Source: Candidatus Methanolliviera sp. GoM_asphalt
GTDB taxonomy: Archaea; Halobacteriota; Methanoliparia; Methanoliparales; Methanoliparaceae
NCBI GenBank assembly: GCA_902158745.1
Contig: CABGHH010000120.1
Location: 1 to 5,359, forward strand
Direction: 5' to 3'
Length of the DNA stretch: 5,359 nucleotides
In this document: positions 1 through 5,205 of the stretch, piece by piece
Numbering within the stretch: the first letter of the stretch is position 1
How the letters are laid out: every line of letters begins with the position of its first letter
The notes under the pieces: model-generated
Databases searched by the model: none
What the model saw: only the letters and a program-made list of their open reading frames with translations
Told to the model about the DNA's origin: nothing
Made by a program: the position numbers and the translations under genes

Positions 1-24
1 TTATTCTGATTATATCTCATATGC

Positions 25-54
25 TCCTTCAGAATTATAAATGTTTCTGAAGGA
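25..54. repeat. 10-bp perfect inverted repeat (hairpin)
   Basis: The arms TCCTTCAGAA (25-34) and TTCTGAAGGA (45-54) are perfectly complementary and enclose a 10-base AT-rich loop. On the plus strand the hairpin is followed by a short T run (ACTTTT), so it could act as a terminator for a plus-strand gene left of the window. It could equally be an operator or a processed RNA structure. No coding region overlaps it. Confidence 0.55.
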
Positions 55-80
55 ACTTTTCGCTTATATTATTTCTGGAG

Positions 81-104
81 AATTTTCAATGAAATTTTCA
101 ATGT
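81..104. repeat. Two tandem copies of a 12-bp unit
   Basis: AATTTTCAATGA (81-92) is directly followed by AATTTTCAATGT (93-104), so 11 of 12 bases repeat. It lies in the non-coding stretch downstream of mch, between two sets of inverted repeats. With only two copies it may be a slippage product or a pair of protein-binding sites. No function can be read from it. Confidence 0.5.
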
Positions 105-108
105 CCTC

Positions 109-146
109 AAAAATCTTCGATTTTTGGGATCCCACGACGAAGTCGT
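109..146. repeat. Three back-to-back palindromes downstream of mch
   Basis: This stretch is built from three adjoining inverted repeats. The first is AAAAATC/GATTTTT with a TTC loop (109-125), the second the perfect palindrome TGGGATCCCA (125-134), and the third ACGAC/GTCGT with a GAA loop (134-146). The first ends in five Ts on either strand, as an intrinsic terminator might. CTTCG (115-119) and CGAAG (138-142) are also complementary, so a larger hairpin around the central palindrome is an alternative fold. The likely role is a 3' end structure for mch (minus strand), possibly bidirectional. This is inferred from position only. Confidence 0.5.
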
Positions 147-149
147 CAG

Positions 150-166
150 GAGAAAAAGAACAAACC
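150..166 (-). terminator. Possible T-rich terminator of mch
   Basis: Read on the minus strand, 28-44 bases past the mch stop codon, the sequence is pyrimidine-rich and contains TTTGTTCTTTTTCT. Archaeal RNA polymerase often terminates at such T-rich tracts without a hairpin. It is followed at once by the palindrome cluster at 109-146. The call rests on composition and position only. Confidence 0.35.
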
Positions 167-193
167 ATCACTAGATTTTCGGACTGTGCCGTT

Positions 194-1126
194 TCATTTG
201 ATACCGAAGGACTCTAAAATCACCTTCGAATTTAACTCCCCAAAGTGATAGACCTCTCCGGATTCTTTCTCATTCACGATGATCTCTGCGGGTGCGAACA
301 ATAAAGGGTCAATCTTAAAGAAGTCAAAACCTGCTTCTTTAAAGGTTTTAAAGAAAGGCATTCCGTAATCCCTGGAGGTATTGGAGGGAACTTTTGAGAA
401 TACCTCATCGAAGCTATCCACCGTTAGATAGACTGAACCGTAATAGATGTTACAATCATTCGTAACCCCCATTGCCTCTTTTTTCACCGGAGCTATTGGA
501 GATCTCCCTGCACCGTTCTCTATCTTTTTAACATCGTAACCGAGTTCTTCGAGTTTGTGAAGTGCATTCTCGACGATCCTACCTGATATCTGTATCGACC
601 CGACGAGGCTTCTGGTCGGAGCTACCAGAGCGTGCAGATCTGATACGTCTATATTGCACGCCTTCGCTATATAGCTCATAACATTCTCATCCGGGAGTTT
701 ATCCGATTCCAGGACGATTATACCATACTTGGAGTCGTCTTCGTAGTCTATCTTTTCATACGTCTCCTTTGGTTTCAAAGCCAGCGCTCTCGCAGGACCG
801 GAGCCCATCGCAAAATAATCATCGACTTTTATAGTCCATGCGGCTTTTTGAGACCCCAAACAAGATATCGCAGGATAGTCTGTCGTTACGTTAATGAATG
901 GAAACGCTAAACGTTCTATATCGTTCATCACTACCGTTGTGGTGGCAAGCCCACCCATGCACACCTCTACGAACATCGTTCCAAGCTGGTAGCTCCCTTT
1001 GACATTTACGCCACAATCGATAACTGTAGATCCATCTTTTAGCTCATTTACCTCTATATCCAGCTCATCTTGCCAATCGAGCATCGTTTCAACGATCTCT
1101 AAAGCCCCTTCATTCACGCCGATCAT
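194..1126 (-). CDS. mch: Methenyl-tetrahydromethanopterin cyclohydrolase
   Basis: Cytoplasmic enzyme (EC 3.5.4.27) that reversibly converts 5,10-methenyl-tetrahydromethanopterin and water to 5-formyl-tetrahydromethanopterin in the archaeal C1 branch used for methanogenesis, its reversal, or CO2 fixation and oxidation. The 310 residues match the usual family length of about 320. Family signatures seen are GSGPARAL (108-115), APTRSLVGSIQISGR (169-183), GVTNDCNIYYG (220-230) and KIDPLLFAPAEI (271-282). K94, R183 and E186 fall at the same numbers as catalytic residues I recall for the Archaeoglobus fulgidus enzyme, which argues for an intact gene and a correct start. The ATG follows GAGGAG (1133-1138 on the plus strand) by 6 bases. 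No other C1 gene is adjacent. It is divergent from the DUF1847 gene and shares a regulatory spacer with it. The family assignment is firm; the direction of the pathway in this organism is not shown. Confidence 0.96.
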   Translation of the reverse strand: MIGVNEGALEIVETMLDWQDELDIEVNELKDGSTVIDCGVNVKGSYQLGTMFVEVCMGGLATTTVVMNDIERLAFPFINVTTDYPAISCLGSQKAAWTIKVDDYFAMGSGPARALALKPKETYEKIDYEDDSKYGIIVLESDKLPDENVMSYIAKACNIDVSDLHALVAPTRSLVGSIQISGRIVENALHKLEELGYDVKKIENGAGRSPIAPVKKEAMGVTNDCNIYYGSVYLTVDSFDEVFSKVPSNTSRDYGMPFFKTFKEAGFDFFKIDPLLFAPAEIIVNEKESGEVYHFGELNSKVILESFGIK

Positions 1127-1174
1127 ATAAATCTCCTCTTCAAATCTGTAAACGGTTTCCTACAAAAACCTATT

Positions 1175-1184
1175 GTTTTATATT
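1175..1184 (-). promoter_or_regulatory. TATA-like box for mch
   Basis: On the minus strand the sequence AATATAAAAC lies about 50 bases before the mch ATG. An archaeal start site about 25 bases downstream would leave a leader of roughly 25 bases that still contains the GAGGAG ribosome-binding site. The spacing is sensible, but no clear purine-rich BRE is seen next to it. Confidence 0.4.
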
Positions 1185-1203
1185 GGAAGATAAATCGCCT
1201 CAG

Positions 1204-1227
1204 ATGAACGTAATGTTGAACGTTCAT
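1204..1227. promoter_or_regulatory. Operator-like inverted repeat in the mch/DUF1847 divergent spacer
   Basis: ATGAACGT (1204-1211) and ACGTTCAT (1220-1227) form a perfect 8-bp inverted repeat with an 8-base spacer. Nested in it is the perfect 10-bp palindrome TGAACGTTCA (1217-1226), so the half-site TGAACGT occurs twice in direct orientation (1205, 1217) and once inverted. It lies about 20 bp upstream of the mch TATA-like box and about 130 bp upstream of the plus-strand gene. This is the arrangement expected for a dimeric regulator acting on one or both divergent genes. A shorter imperfect site, TGATA-C-TATCA, follows at 1243-1253. No regulator gene is present in the window. Confidence 0.45.
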
Positions 1228-1314
1228 TTTGCCAAGCTCTCTTGATACTATCATAACGGAGAGGCGGTTCAGCGTGATTTACAATCGTTGTGCCGATGAT
1301 GTGATCTTGTACCC

Positions 1315-1333
1315 TAAAGATTAATATTATATA
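1315..1333 (+). promoter_or_regulatory. BRE/TATA-like element for the DUF1847 gene
   Basis: The sequence AAAGATTAATATTATATA precedes the gene at 1357 and resembles a purine BRE followed by a TATA box. A start about 25 bases downstream would fall near 1347-1354, very close to the start codon and around the GAGGAG site at 1346-1351. The transcript leader would therefore be very short, or the true TATA box uses the left part of this AT tract. Confidence 0.4.
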
Positions 1334-1356
1334 GAGAAGATCAGAGAGGAGAAGAC

Positions 1357-2022
1357 ATGAGAGAAGAAGAGATCAAGCCTGCGTGTGCAAAATGTTCAAA
1401 GAATCCATGCTATTCGGATCCAGAGGCGAAGAAACCAAAATTTTGCCCGATGATAAACAAGAAAGAGGTAATAGAAGAAGCGATGAAGGAATACAAAGGA
1501 GAGATATTAAATTTTTATCAGGCATCCGCAAGACAGGAAAGAGATGGATATTTAAGGCCGTCCGAGGTGATTCATCCAATCAAGTGCAGAGTCGAGGAGA
1601 TCATGGAATTTGCGGAGAAGATGGAATATAAGAGATTAGGGATTGCATTCTGTATCGGGTTGAAGGAAGAGACATCGATGCTCACAAAAATCCTGGAAAA
1701 TAATGGATTTGACGTCGTATCCGTCTGTTGCAAATGCGGCGCATTTGATAAGGAATACATCGGCTTGAAAGACGAGGATAAGATAAAACCAGGGAGACAC
1801 GAATCTATGTGCAATCCCATATCTCAGGCAGCGATATTGAATGATGAAAAGACCGCATTTAATATCGTTCTGGGGCTTTGCGTCGGACACGATTCTTTAT
1901 TCTTCAAATATAGCGAGGCACCGACGACAGTTCTCGCGGCAAAAGATAGGTTATTGGGCCACAATCCCATCGCCGCCCTCTATAGCCATTACTATTCCAG
2001 ATTGTTGAAGAAGAAAAATTGA
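1357..2022 (+). CDS. DUF1847-type cysteine-rich putative metal-binding protein
   Basis: A 221-residue cytoplasmic protein with no signal peptide or membrane segment. Its layout fits the DUF1847 family, described as metal-binding but without a known reaction. The N-terminus carries C10-x2-C13-x4-C18-x11-C30, which looks like a metal or cluster site. A second cysteine set lies in the globular part: C77, C99, CCKCG at 124-128, MCNP (C152) and GLCVGHD (C175). The conserved C-terminal stretch SEAPTTVLAAKDRLLGHNP suits this family. The start is clear: ATG with GAGGAG (1346-1351) 5 bases upstream. It is divergent from mch and convergent with the dehydrogenase gene, so it appears to be a single-gene transcript. 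Members are found mostly in anaerobes, so a role in metal or redox handling is plausible but unproven. The family call is from motif recall, not a profile search. Confidence 0.8.
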   Translation: MREEEIKPACAKCSKNPCYSDPEAKKPKFCPMINKKEVIEEAMKEYKGEILNFYQASARQERDGYLRPSEVIHPIKCRVEEIMEFAEKMEYKRLGIAFCIGLKEETSMLTKILENNGFDVVSVCCKCGAFDKEYIGLKDEDKIKPGRHESMCNPISQAAILNDEKTAFNIVLGLCVGHDSLFFKYSEAPTTVLAAKDRLLGHNPIAALYSHYYSRLLKKKN

Positions 2023-2024
2023 AC

Positions 2025-2038
2025 TTTTGAATTCAAAA
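2025..2038. terminator. 14-bp palindrome between convergent genes
   Basis: TTTTGAATTCAAAA is a perfect palindrome beginning 3 bases after the stop of the plus-strand DUF1847 gene. It ends 17 bases before the stop of the minus-strand dehydrogenase gene. It offers a weak stem with T-rich ends in both directions, so a shared bidirectional terminator is the simplest reading. A protein-binding site is the alternative. Confidence 0.4.
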
Positions 2039-2054
2039 TCCATCCGTTGCTCCC

Positions 2055-2849
2055 CTACACCATCGCATATCCTCCATCAACACTTAGCGATTGGCCTGTT
2101 ACATCCCCAGCACATCGTTCAGATGCAAGAAACAATACAGCACGGGCGACATCATCGGCTTTGGTTAACTTTCTGAGAGGATATGCTTTTTTAGCCTTTT
2201 CTATTATTTCTGGGGTAAATAATTTTTTCATTCCGCCGCGCCACATACTTTCTCCGCCCACCTCTTCTTCTGTTCTTGGCACTACCAATCCGGGGCAGAC
2301 AGCATTCGCCCTTATGCCATATCGGCCAACCTCTTTGGCTATGCTCTTCATAAAGGCAATTGTACCAGCTTTACATGCGGAATAAACTGCCTCTCTATAT
2401 TCTCCTATCTTGCCCGCGTCAGAACTTATAGAAACGATACATCCACTATTTTGCCTTATCATGTACTCCAGCGCGGCCCTAGTACAATATATGTTGCCCT
2501 TCAGGTTAATATTTATCATCCTCTCCCATTTCTTCGAATCTTCTTTCATAAACAACTGGTCGCTTACCCAACCAACGTTATTAATTAATGCGTCTATCTT
2601 ACCGAATTCATCCACCACTTTTTTCATCGTTTTTTGAACGTTATCCCGGTCTGTGATATCTGTCTTCACCTCTATCGCATTTGTTTTCTTCGCCTTTATC
2701 TTATCTACAACTTCGTTTGCCTTCTTCTCATCCATATCGGCAATTATAACAGTAGCCCCTTCGCCACCAAATGCCAATGATATCGCTCGACCTATGTTCG
2801 AAGCTCCACCAGTAATGACCACAACCTTATCTTCCAATCCTAAATCCAT
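2055..2849 (-). CDS. Short-chain dehydrogenase/reductase (SDR), hydroxyacyl-type
   Basis: A 264-residue classical SDR, the normal length. Visible parts in order are the Rossmann glycine motif TGGASNIG (13-20), D38 at the end of beta-2 (suggesting NAD(H) rather than NADP(H)), NNVG (90-93), N115 in ININLKG, S143 in SISSDAG, and the YSACK pair Y156/K160. The catalytic Asn-Ser-Tyr-Lys set is thus complete. The C-terminus SVDGGYAMV is typical. The stretch NNVGW, instead of the commoner NNAG, resembles enzymes annotated as 2-hydroxycyclohexanecarboxyl-CoA dehydrogenase (BadH-like), but FabG-like or other hydroxyacyl dehydrogenases cannot be excluded. The ATG is preceded by AAGGAG (plus-strand CTCCTT, 2858-2863) with an 8-base gap. 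It lies 176 bp downstream of the hydrolase gene on the same strand, with its own TATA-like sequences between them. The fold is certain; the substrate is not. Confidence 0.93.
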   Translation of the reverse strand: MDLGLEDKVVVITGGASNIGRAISLAFGGEGATVIIADMDEKKANEVVDKIKAKKTNAIEVKTDITDRDNVQKTMKKVVDEFGKIDALINNVGWVSDQLFMKEDSKKWERMININLKGNIYCTRAALEYMIRQNSGCIVSISSDAGKIGEYREAVYSACKAGTIAFMKSIAKEVGRYGIRANAVCPGLVVPRTEEEVGGESMWRGGMKKLFTPEIIEKAKKAYPLRKLTKADDVARAVLFLASERCAGDVTGQSLSVDGGYAMV

Positions 2850-2887
2850 TCCAATAGCTCCTTTTAATTTTTTTTATATTTTTATGA

Positions 2888-2898
2888 GTATATTTTAG
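2888..2898 (-). promoter_or_regulatory. TATA-like box for the SDR gene
   Basis: Minus-strand CTAAAATATAC lies about 39-49 bases before the ATG. It would place the transcript start near 2867, just ahead of the AAGGAG ribosome-binding site. A second AT-rich run at 2870-2885 lies too close to the start codon to leave room for that site. An own promoter here suggests the SDR gene need not depend on read-through from the hydrolase gene. Confidence 0.4.
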
Positions 2899-2977
2899 TG
2901 CTTTCTTTTGATAGATGTGTTTCTTCCTGGTAAAATTATTCGTTTCCGATCATAAATAGTTAACTGATCGATCTTCT

Positions 2978-2988
2978 TAAAAATTTTA
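2978..2988 (-). terminator. Possible AT-rich terminator after the MBL hydrolase gene
   Basis: TAAAAATTTTA is an odd-centred palindrome about 38 bases past the hydrolase stop codon. It gives a run of five Ts on the minus strand. Just beyond it lie GATCGATC (2966-2973), AGTTAACT (2958-2965) and the inverted pair CGATCA/TGATCG (2947-2952 / 2965-2970), so the spacer is rich in short palindromes. Either termination or regulation of the SDR promoter would fit. Confidence 0.3.
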
Positions 2989-3025
2989 TCGTGGATCGAG
3001 AAGCCTAAGAATTTCGCATCGCATT

Positions 3026-3967
3026 TCACGATTGCCCTTTCATCTCTCCACGATACTCCATCATCCTCATCACTATGTCGAGTAAATCCGGTAGATCCGC
3101 ACCAGGCAGTTCGCCCCTAAACTCGCTGTATGCACGCTCGAAGTTTCCGACGATCCTCTCTCTTTCATTCCATCCTTTGTATACACCCAGATCTATACTT
3201 TTAGCTGCATCGTAGGCATTTACACCTTCTTTAAATCTCTTACGTGCCTCATCTCGGACGAAGACCAGATATTCCCGGGCCTTGTATATCTCCTCTCTTC
3301 TAGAGAGCGGTCCGTGACCCGGCACGTATATGTCTGCATCGAGATCTGCCAGGAGATCTAGTGCCCGGATATAACCGGAGATCGATCCCATCAGGGCGAA
3401 AGGTGTGCAGGGTTCCGCGAAGAGAAGATCTCCGCAAAAAAGAACCTTCTCTTCGGGCAGATAGACAAAGACGTCGCTTACGGTATGCGCTGGTCCAGCA
3501 TATATGAGCCTTATCTCCCGCATTCCATCTTCAACTTCCTGATAGATCGTGAGATTCTTCTCAAATGTGATATCCTGTGGGGTAACCTTGGCGCCTGTAA
3601 CGTCGAGCCCCGGGAAGATCCCTAAATACAACTCCGGATCAATCTTCATCTCCTTTACGGTCTCTTCTCGACAGCGGGTATGACAGATCGTCTTCGCCTG
3701 GAATAGGTGATTCGTCCAGGTGTGGTCCGTGTGATGGTGCGTGTTGATCAGATAGCTGAACGGCTTATCCGTTACCCTTTTAATCTCACCGATGAAGGAT
3801 TTCGCCCTCTTGGCATTTGCAAGGGAATCCACAATAATGGCGTCTTTCTTGCCCACGATCAATCCAGCATTATTTATGAACCATCCACCCGTCGCCTGGA
3901 TGTATGCGTATATGCCGGGAGATATCTCTTTCATCTCCGTATTCCATTTTGGAACTTCTTTCTTCAT
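3026..3967 (-). CDS. Metallo-beta-lactamase-fold hydrolase
   Basis: A 313-residue MBL-fold enzyme with the full metal set: D47 (IIVDS), the HxHxDH motif in NTHHHTDH (H77, H79, D81, H82), H161 in GPAHTVSD, D180 in LFCGD and H218 in PGHGP. It should bind two metals and hydrolyse a thioester, lactone or related bond in the cytoplasm. After the MBL core, residues about 225-310 form a helical tail (GVYKGWNERERIVGNFERAYSEFRG) seen in a subgroup of uncharacterised MBL hydrolases. The gene begins 11 bp after the BKACE stop, so the two are almost surely co-transcribed. The start is not certain. AAGG lies directly against the chosen ATG, too close for a normal ribosome-binding site, so coupling to BKACE translation is likely. 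M12 is an alternative that also opens just before the fold. No sequence feature fixes the substrate. Confidence 0.92.
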   Translation of the reverse strand: MKKEVPKWNTEMKEISPGIYAYIQATGGWFINNAGLIVGKKDAIIVDSLANAKRAKSFIGEIKRVTDKPFSYLINTHHHTDHTWTNHLFQAKTICHTRCREETVKEMKIDPELYLGIFPGLDVTGAKVTPQDITFEKNLTIYQEVEDGMREIRLIYAGPAHTVSDVFVYLPEEKVLFCGDLLFAEPCTPFALMGSISGYIRALDLLADLDADIYVPGHGPLSRREEIYKAREYLVFVRDEARKRFKEGVNAYDAAKSIDLGVYKGWNERERIVGNFERAYSEFRGELPGADLPDLLDIVMRMMEYRGEMKGQS

Positions 3968-3978
3968 CCTTCTCTCAT

Positions 3979-4860
3979 CTACTTCTTCTTTATACTCAAT
4001 ATCTCCCTCGCCTCGTCGGGCGTCGCGATCTCCCTTCCAAGTTCCTTCGATATTCTTGCGATCTTTGCGACCAGCTCCGAATTGCTCTTGGCAAGGACTC
4101 CGTGTTCCAGATATATGTTGTCCTCCATCCCTACCCTGACGTGTCCTCCCATGATCACCGCAAGGGTGCCCATCTCCATCTCAAATCTTCCCGGGGCGCA
4201 GACGGACCAGGTATACTTATCCGGGATCCTCCTCACGCAGTAGAGCATCGTCTCCGGGTCTGGCGTCATACAGGAGTTGCCCCCGAACATAACGAGCTGG
4301 AAGTGGAGTGGCTCCTTCAACTTTCCCTCCTTGACAAACACCAATGCCGTTTGGATTTGTCCCGTATCATATACTTCGAGCTCAGGTTTAACCCCGTTAT
4401 CATACATATATCCTGCCCATCTCTCGATGGTTCCAAGGCTATTGGAGAAGACAAACTCCTTTTCAATCCCTTCCATACCCTTAGGGGTCGCCCAAAGATT
4501 CACGGATCCCATATTCAAAGAGTCCATCTCTTGACCGAACGTCGTCCTCTCCTTCATCCACTCCTCTATCACCTCATTCTCGGCGAACCTTCCCCCGCCC
4601 GTCGTTATATTAACAATTATATCGGATGCCTCGCTCTCTTTAATCCGTTCTACGTACTCCTTGAGTACAGGGTTTGGATCTGATGCGGGAAGACCCATCT
4701 CAGGATCCTTTGCGTGCAGATGCACGATTGAAGCTCCAGCCTCTCTGCATTTCACAACTTCATCGACGATCTCGTCCGCCGTACAGGGCACATAATCCGT
4801 TGCCATCTTACTGACAAACTCTCCACCGCTCAACGCGGCCGTGATGATCAATTTTTCCAT
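3979..4860 (-). CDS. Beta-keto acid cleavage enzyme (BKACE, DUF849, Kce-like)
   Basis: A 293-residue TIM-barrel enzyme of the family founded by 3-keto-5-aminohexanoate cleavage enzyme. These zinc enzymes condense a beta-keto acid with acetyl-CoA and release acetoacetate plus a new acyl-CoA. By comparison with Kce as I recall it, zinc ligands H47 and H49 (IVHLHAKD) and E246 (RVGMEDN) are present. So are R242 and D247 of the proton-transfer set, E14 (AALSGGE), the TTGGG phosphate-type loop (86-90), S119 (LNMGSVN) and E162 (PELEVYDTG). The C-terminal SKELGREIATPDEAREIL is also family-typical. The conserved residues say active enzyme; the substrate group is open, and lysine fermentation is not implied. 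I chose ATG 4858-4860 because AAGGTG sits 5 bases upstream; an in-frame GTG at 4876-4878 would lengthen it by 6 residues. It is the first gene of a pair with the MBL hydrolase. Confidence 0.94.
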   Translation of the reverse strand: MEKLIITAALSGGEFVSKMATDYVPCTADEIVDEVVKCREAGASIVHLHAKDPEMGLPASDPNPVLKEYVERIKESEASDIIVNITTGGGRFAENEVIEEWMKERTTFGQEMDSLNMGSVNLWATPKGMEGIEKEFVFSNSLGTIERWAGYMYDNGVKPELEVYDTGQIQTALVFVKEGKLKEPLHFQLVMFGGNSCMTPDPETMLYCVRRIPDKYTWSVCAPGRFEMEMGTLAVIMGGHVRVGMEDNIYLEHGVLAKSNSELVAKIARISKELGREIATPDEAREILSIKKK

Positions 4861-4865
4861 GTTAA

Positions 4866-4871
4866 CACCTT
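4866..4871 (-). promoter_or_regulatory. Ribosome-binding site that fixes the BKACE start
   Basis: Minus-strand AAGGTG, complementary to the end of archaeal 16S rRNA, lies 5 bases before the ATG at 4858-4860. It lies inside the 6-codon extension that the upstream GTG would create, so the ATG is the more likely start. Confidence 0.6.
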
Positions 4872-4905
4872 GTATCACAAATTCATCTAAAATTGGAGCA
4901 GTATT

Positions 4906-4918
4906 TATTATATTTAAT
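4906..4918 (-). promoter_or_regulatory. BRE/TATA-like promoter of the BKACE-hydrolase pair
   Basis: Minus-strand TTAAATATAATAA is preceded by the purine-rich CGAAGATA (about 4918-4925), a good archaeal BRE plus TATA arrangement. Transcription would start near 4887, giving a leader of about 27 bases before the ATG that includes the AAGGTG site. This also supports the ATG over the upstream GTG, which would sit only about 9 bases from the transcript end. Confidence 0.5.
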
Positions 4919-5088
4919 ATCTTCGATTGACCTATTTTTCTCTAATCTTAAAAATAAAAAAATTATGCGAGGAGTGCCCTCACAATTATCGTCTTCTCCA
5001 CTACAGATGTATCGTACCTGGTCTTCGTTCTTCTATTTTATACGCAAGCAGAAAACTTCTCTGAACTAAACTGAATGATTGCCGATTC

Positions 5089-5111
5089 TCTTTCTATTTC
5101 TGATAGAAAGA
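5089..5111. repeat. 9-bp inverted repeat upstream of the partial gene
   Basis: TCTTTCTAT (5089-5097) and ATAGAAAGA (5103-5111) are perfect complements with a 5-base loop. The site lies about 35 bp upstream of the TATA-like element and 95 bp before the start codon of the plus-strand gene. An operator for that gene is possible; the stem has no flanking T run to suggest a terminator. Confidence 0.45.
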
Positions 5112-5145
5112 TTGAGCCCACTTGAATGGATAATACATGGATATC

Positions 5146-5153
5146 TTTAAGTA
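5146..5153 (+). promoter_or_regulatory. Weak TATA-like box for the partial gene
   Basis: TTTAAGTA lies 53-60 bases before the ATG at 5206. A start about 25 bases downstream would give a leader of around 30 bases containing the AGAAGG ribosome-binding site at 5192-5197. The match to an archaeal TATA box is modest. Confidence 0.3.
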
Positions 5154-5205
5154 GTAAAAGTGTTTTGTTTGTTGGTGTATAGTTGCACAACAGAAGGCGA
5201 AAAAG

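Larger units (their letters stand above)
4919..5205. other. Divergent intergenic region without a recognisable gene
   Basis: This AT-rich stretch between the BKACE promoter and the partial plus-strand gene shows no credible coding frame, tRNA or known riboswitch. It holds an A-rich tract (4949-4965), a small GAGG/CCTC hairpin (4971-4983), the 9-bp inverted repeat at 5089-5111, and a weak TATA-like element near 5146. The minus-strand open frames that cross it encode low-complexity hydrophobic peptides and overlap the probable promoter and signal sequence of the gene at 5206. Confidence 0.5.

Noticed and set aside
1..193. Repeat-rich block considered as a CRISPR array
   Set aside because: The repeats are short, of different sequences and not regularly spaced by unique spacers.
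1291..1320. Possible C/D box small RNA, suggested by GATGATGTGATC
   Set aside because: The C-box match is imperfect and no D box (CTGA) or C'/D' pair follows at the right distance.
2047..2385. Plus-strand open frame of 112 codons opposite the SDR gene
   Set aside because: Fully antisense to the SDR C-terminal half, whose active-site motifs are complete; no independent coding evidence.
3707..4243. Plus-strand open frame of 178 codons across the hydrolase-BKACE junction
   Set aside because: Antisense to the N-terminal coding region of the hydrolase and the end of BKACE; no ribosome-binding site or family features.
3904..4683. Plus-strand open frame of 259 codons opposite the BKACE gene
   Set aside because: It lies antisense to two clear genes with intact catalytic motifs, shows no recognisable domain, and its composition follows from the codon use of the opposite strand.
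3979..4860. Lysine fermentation as the role of the BKACE gene
   Set aside because: The founding family member acts in that pathway, but no other lysine fermentation gene is present and the BKACE family has many other substrates.
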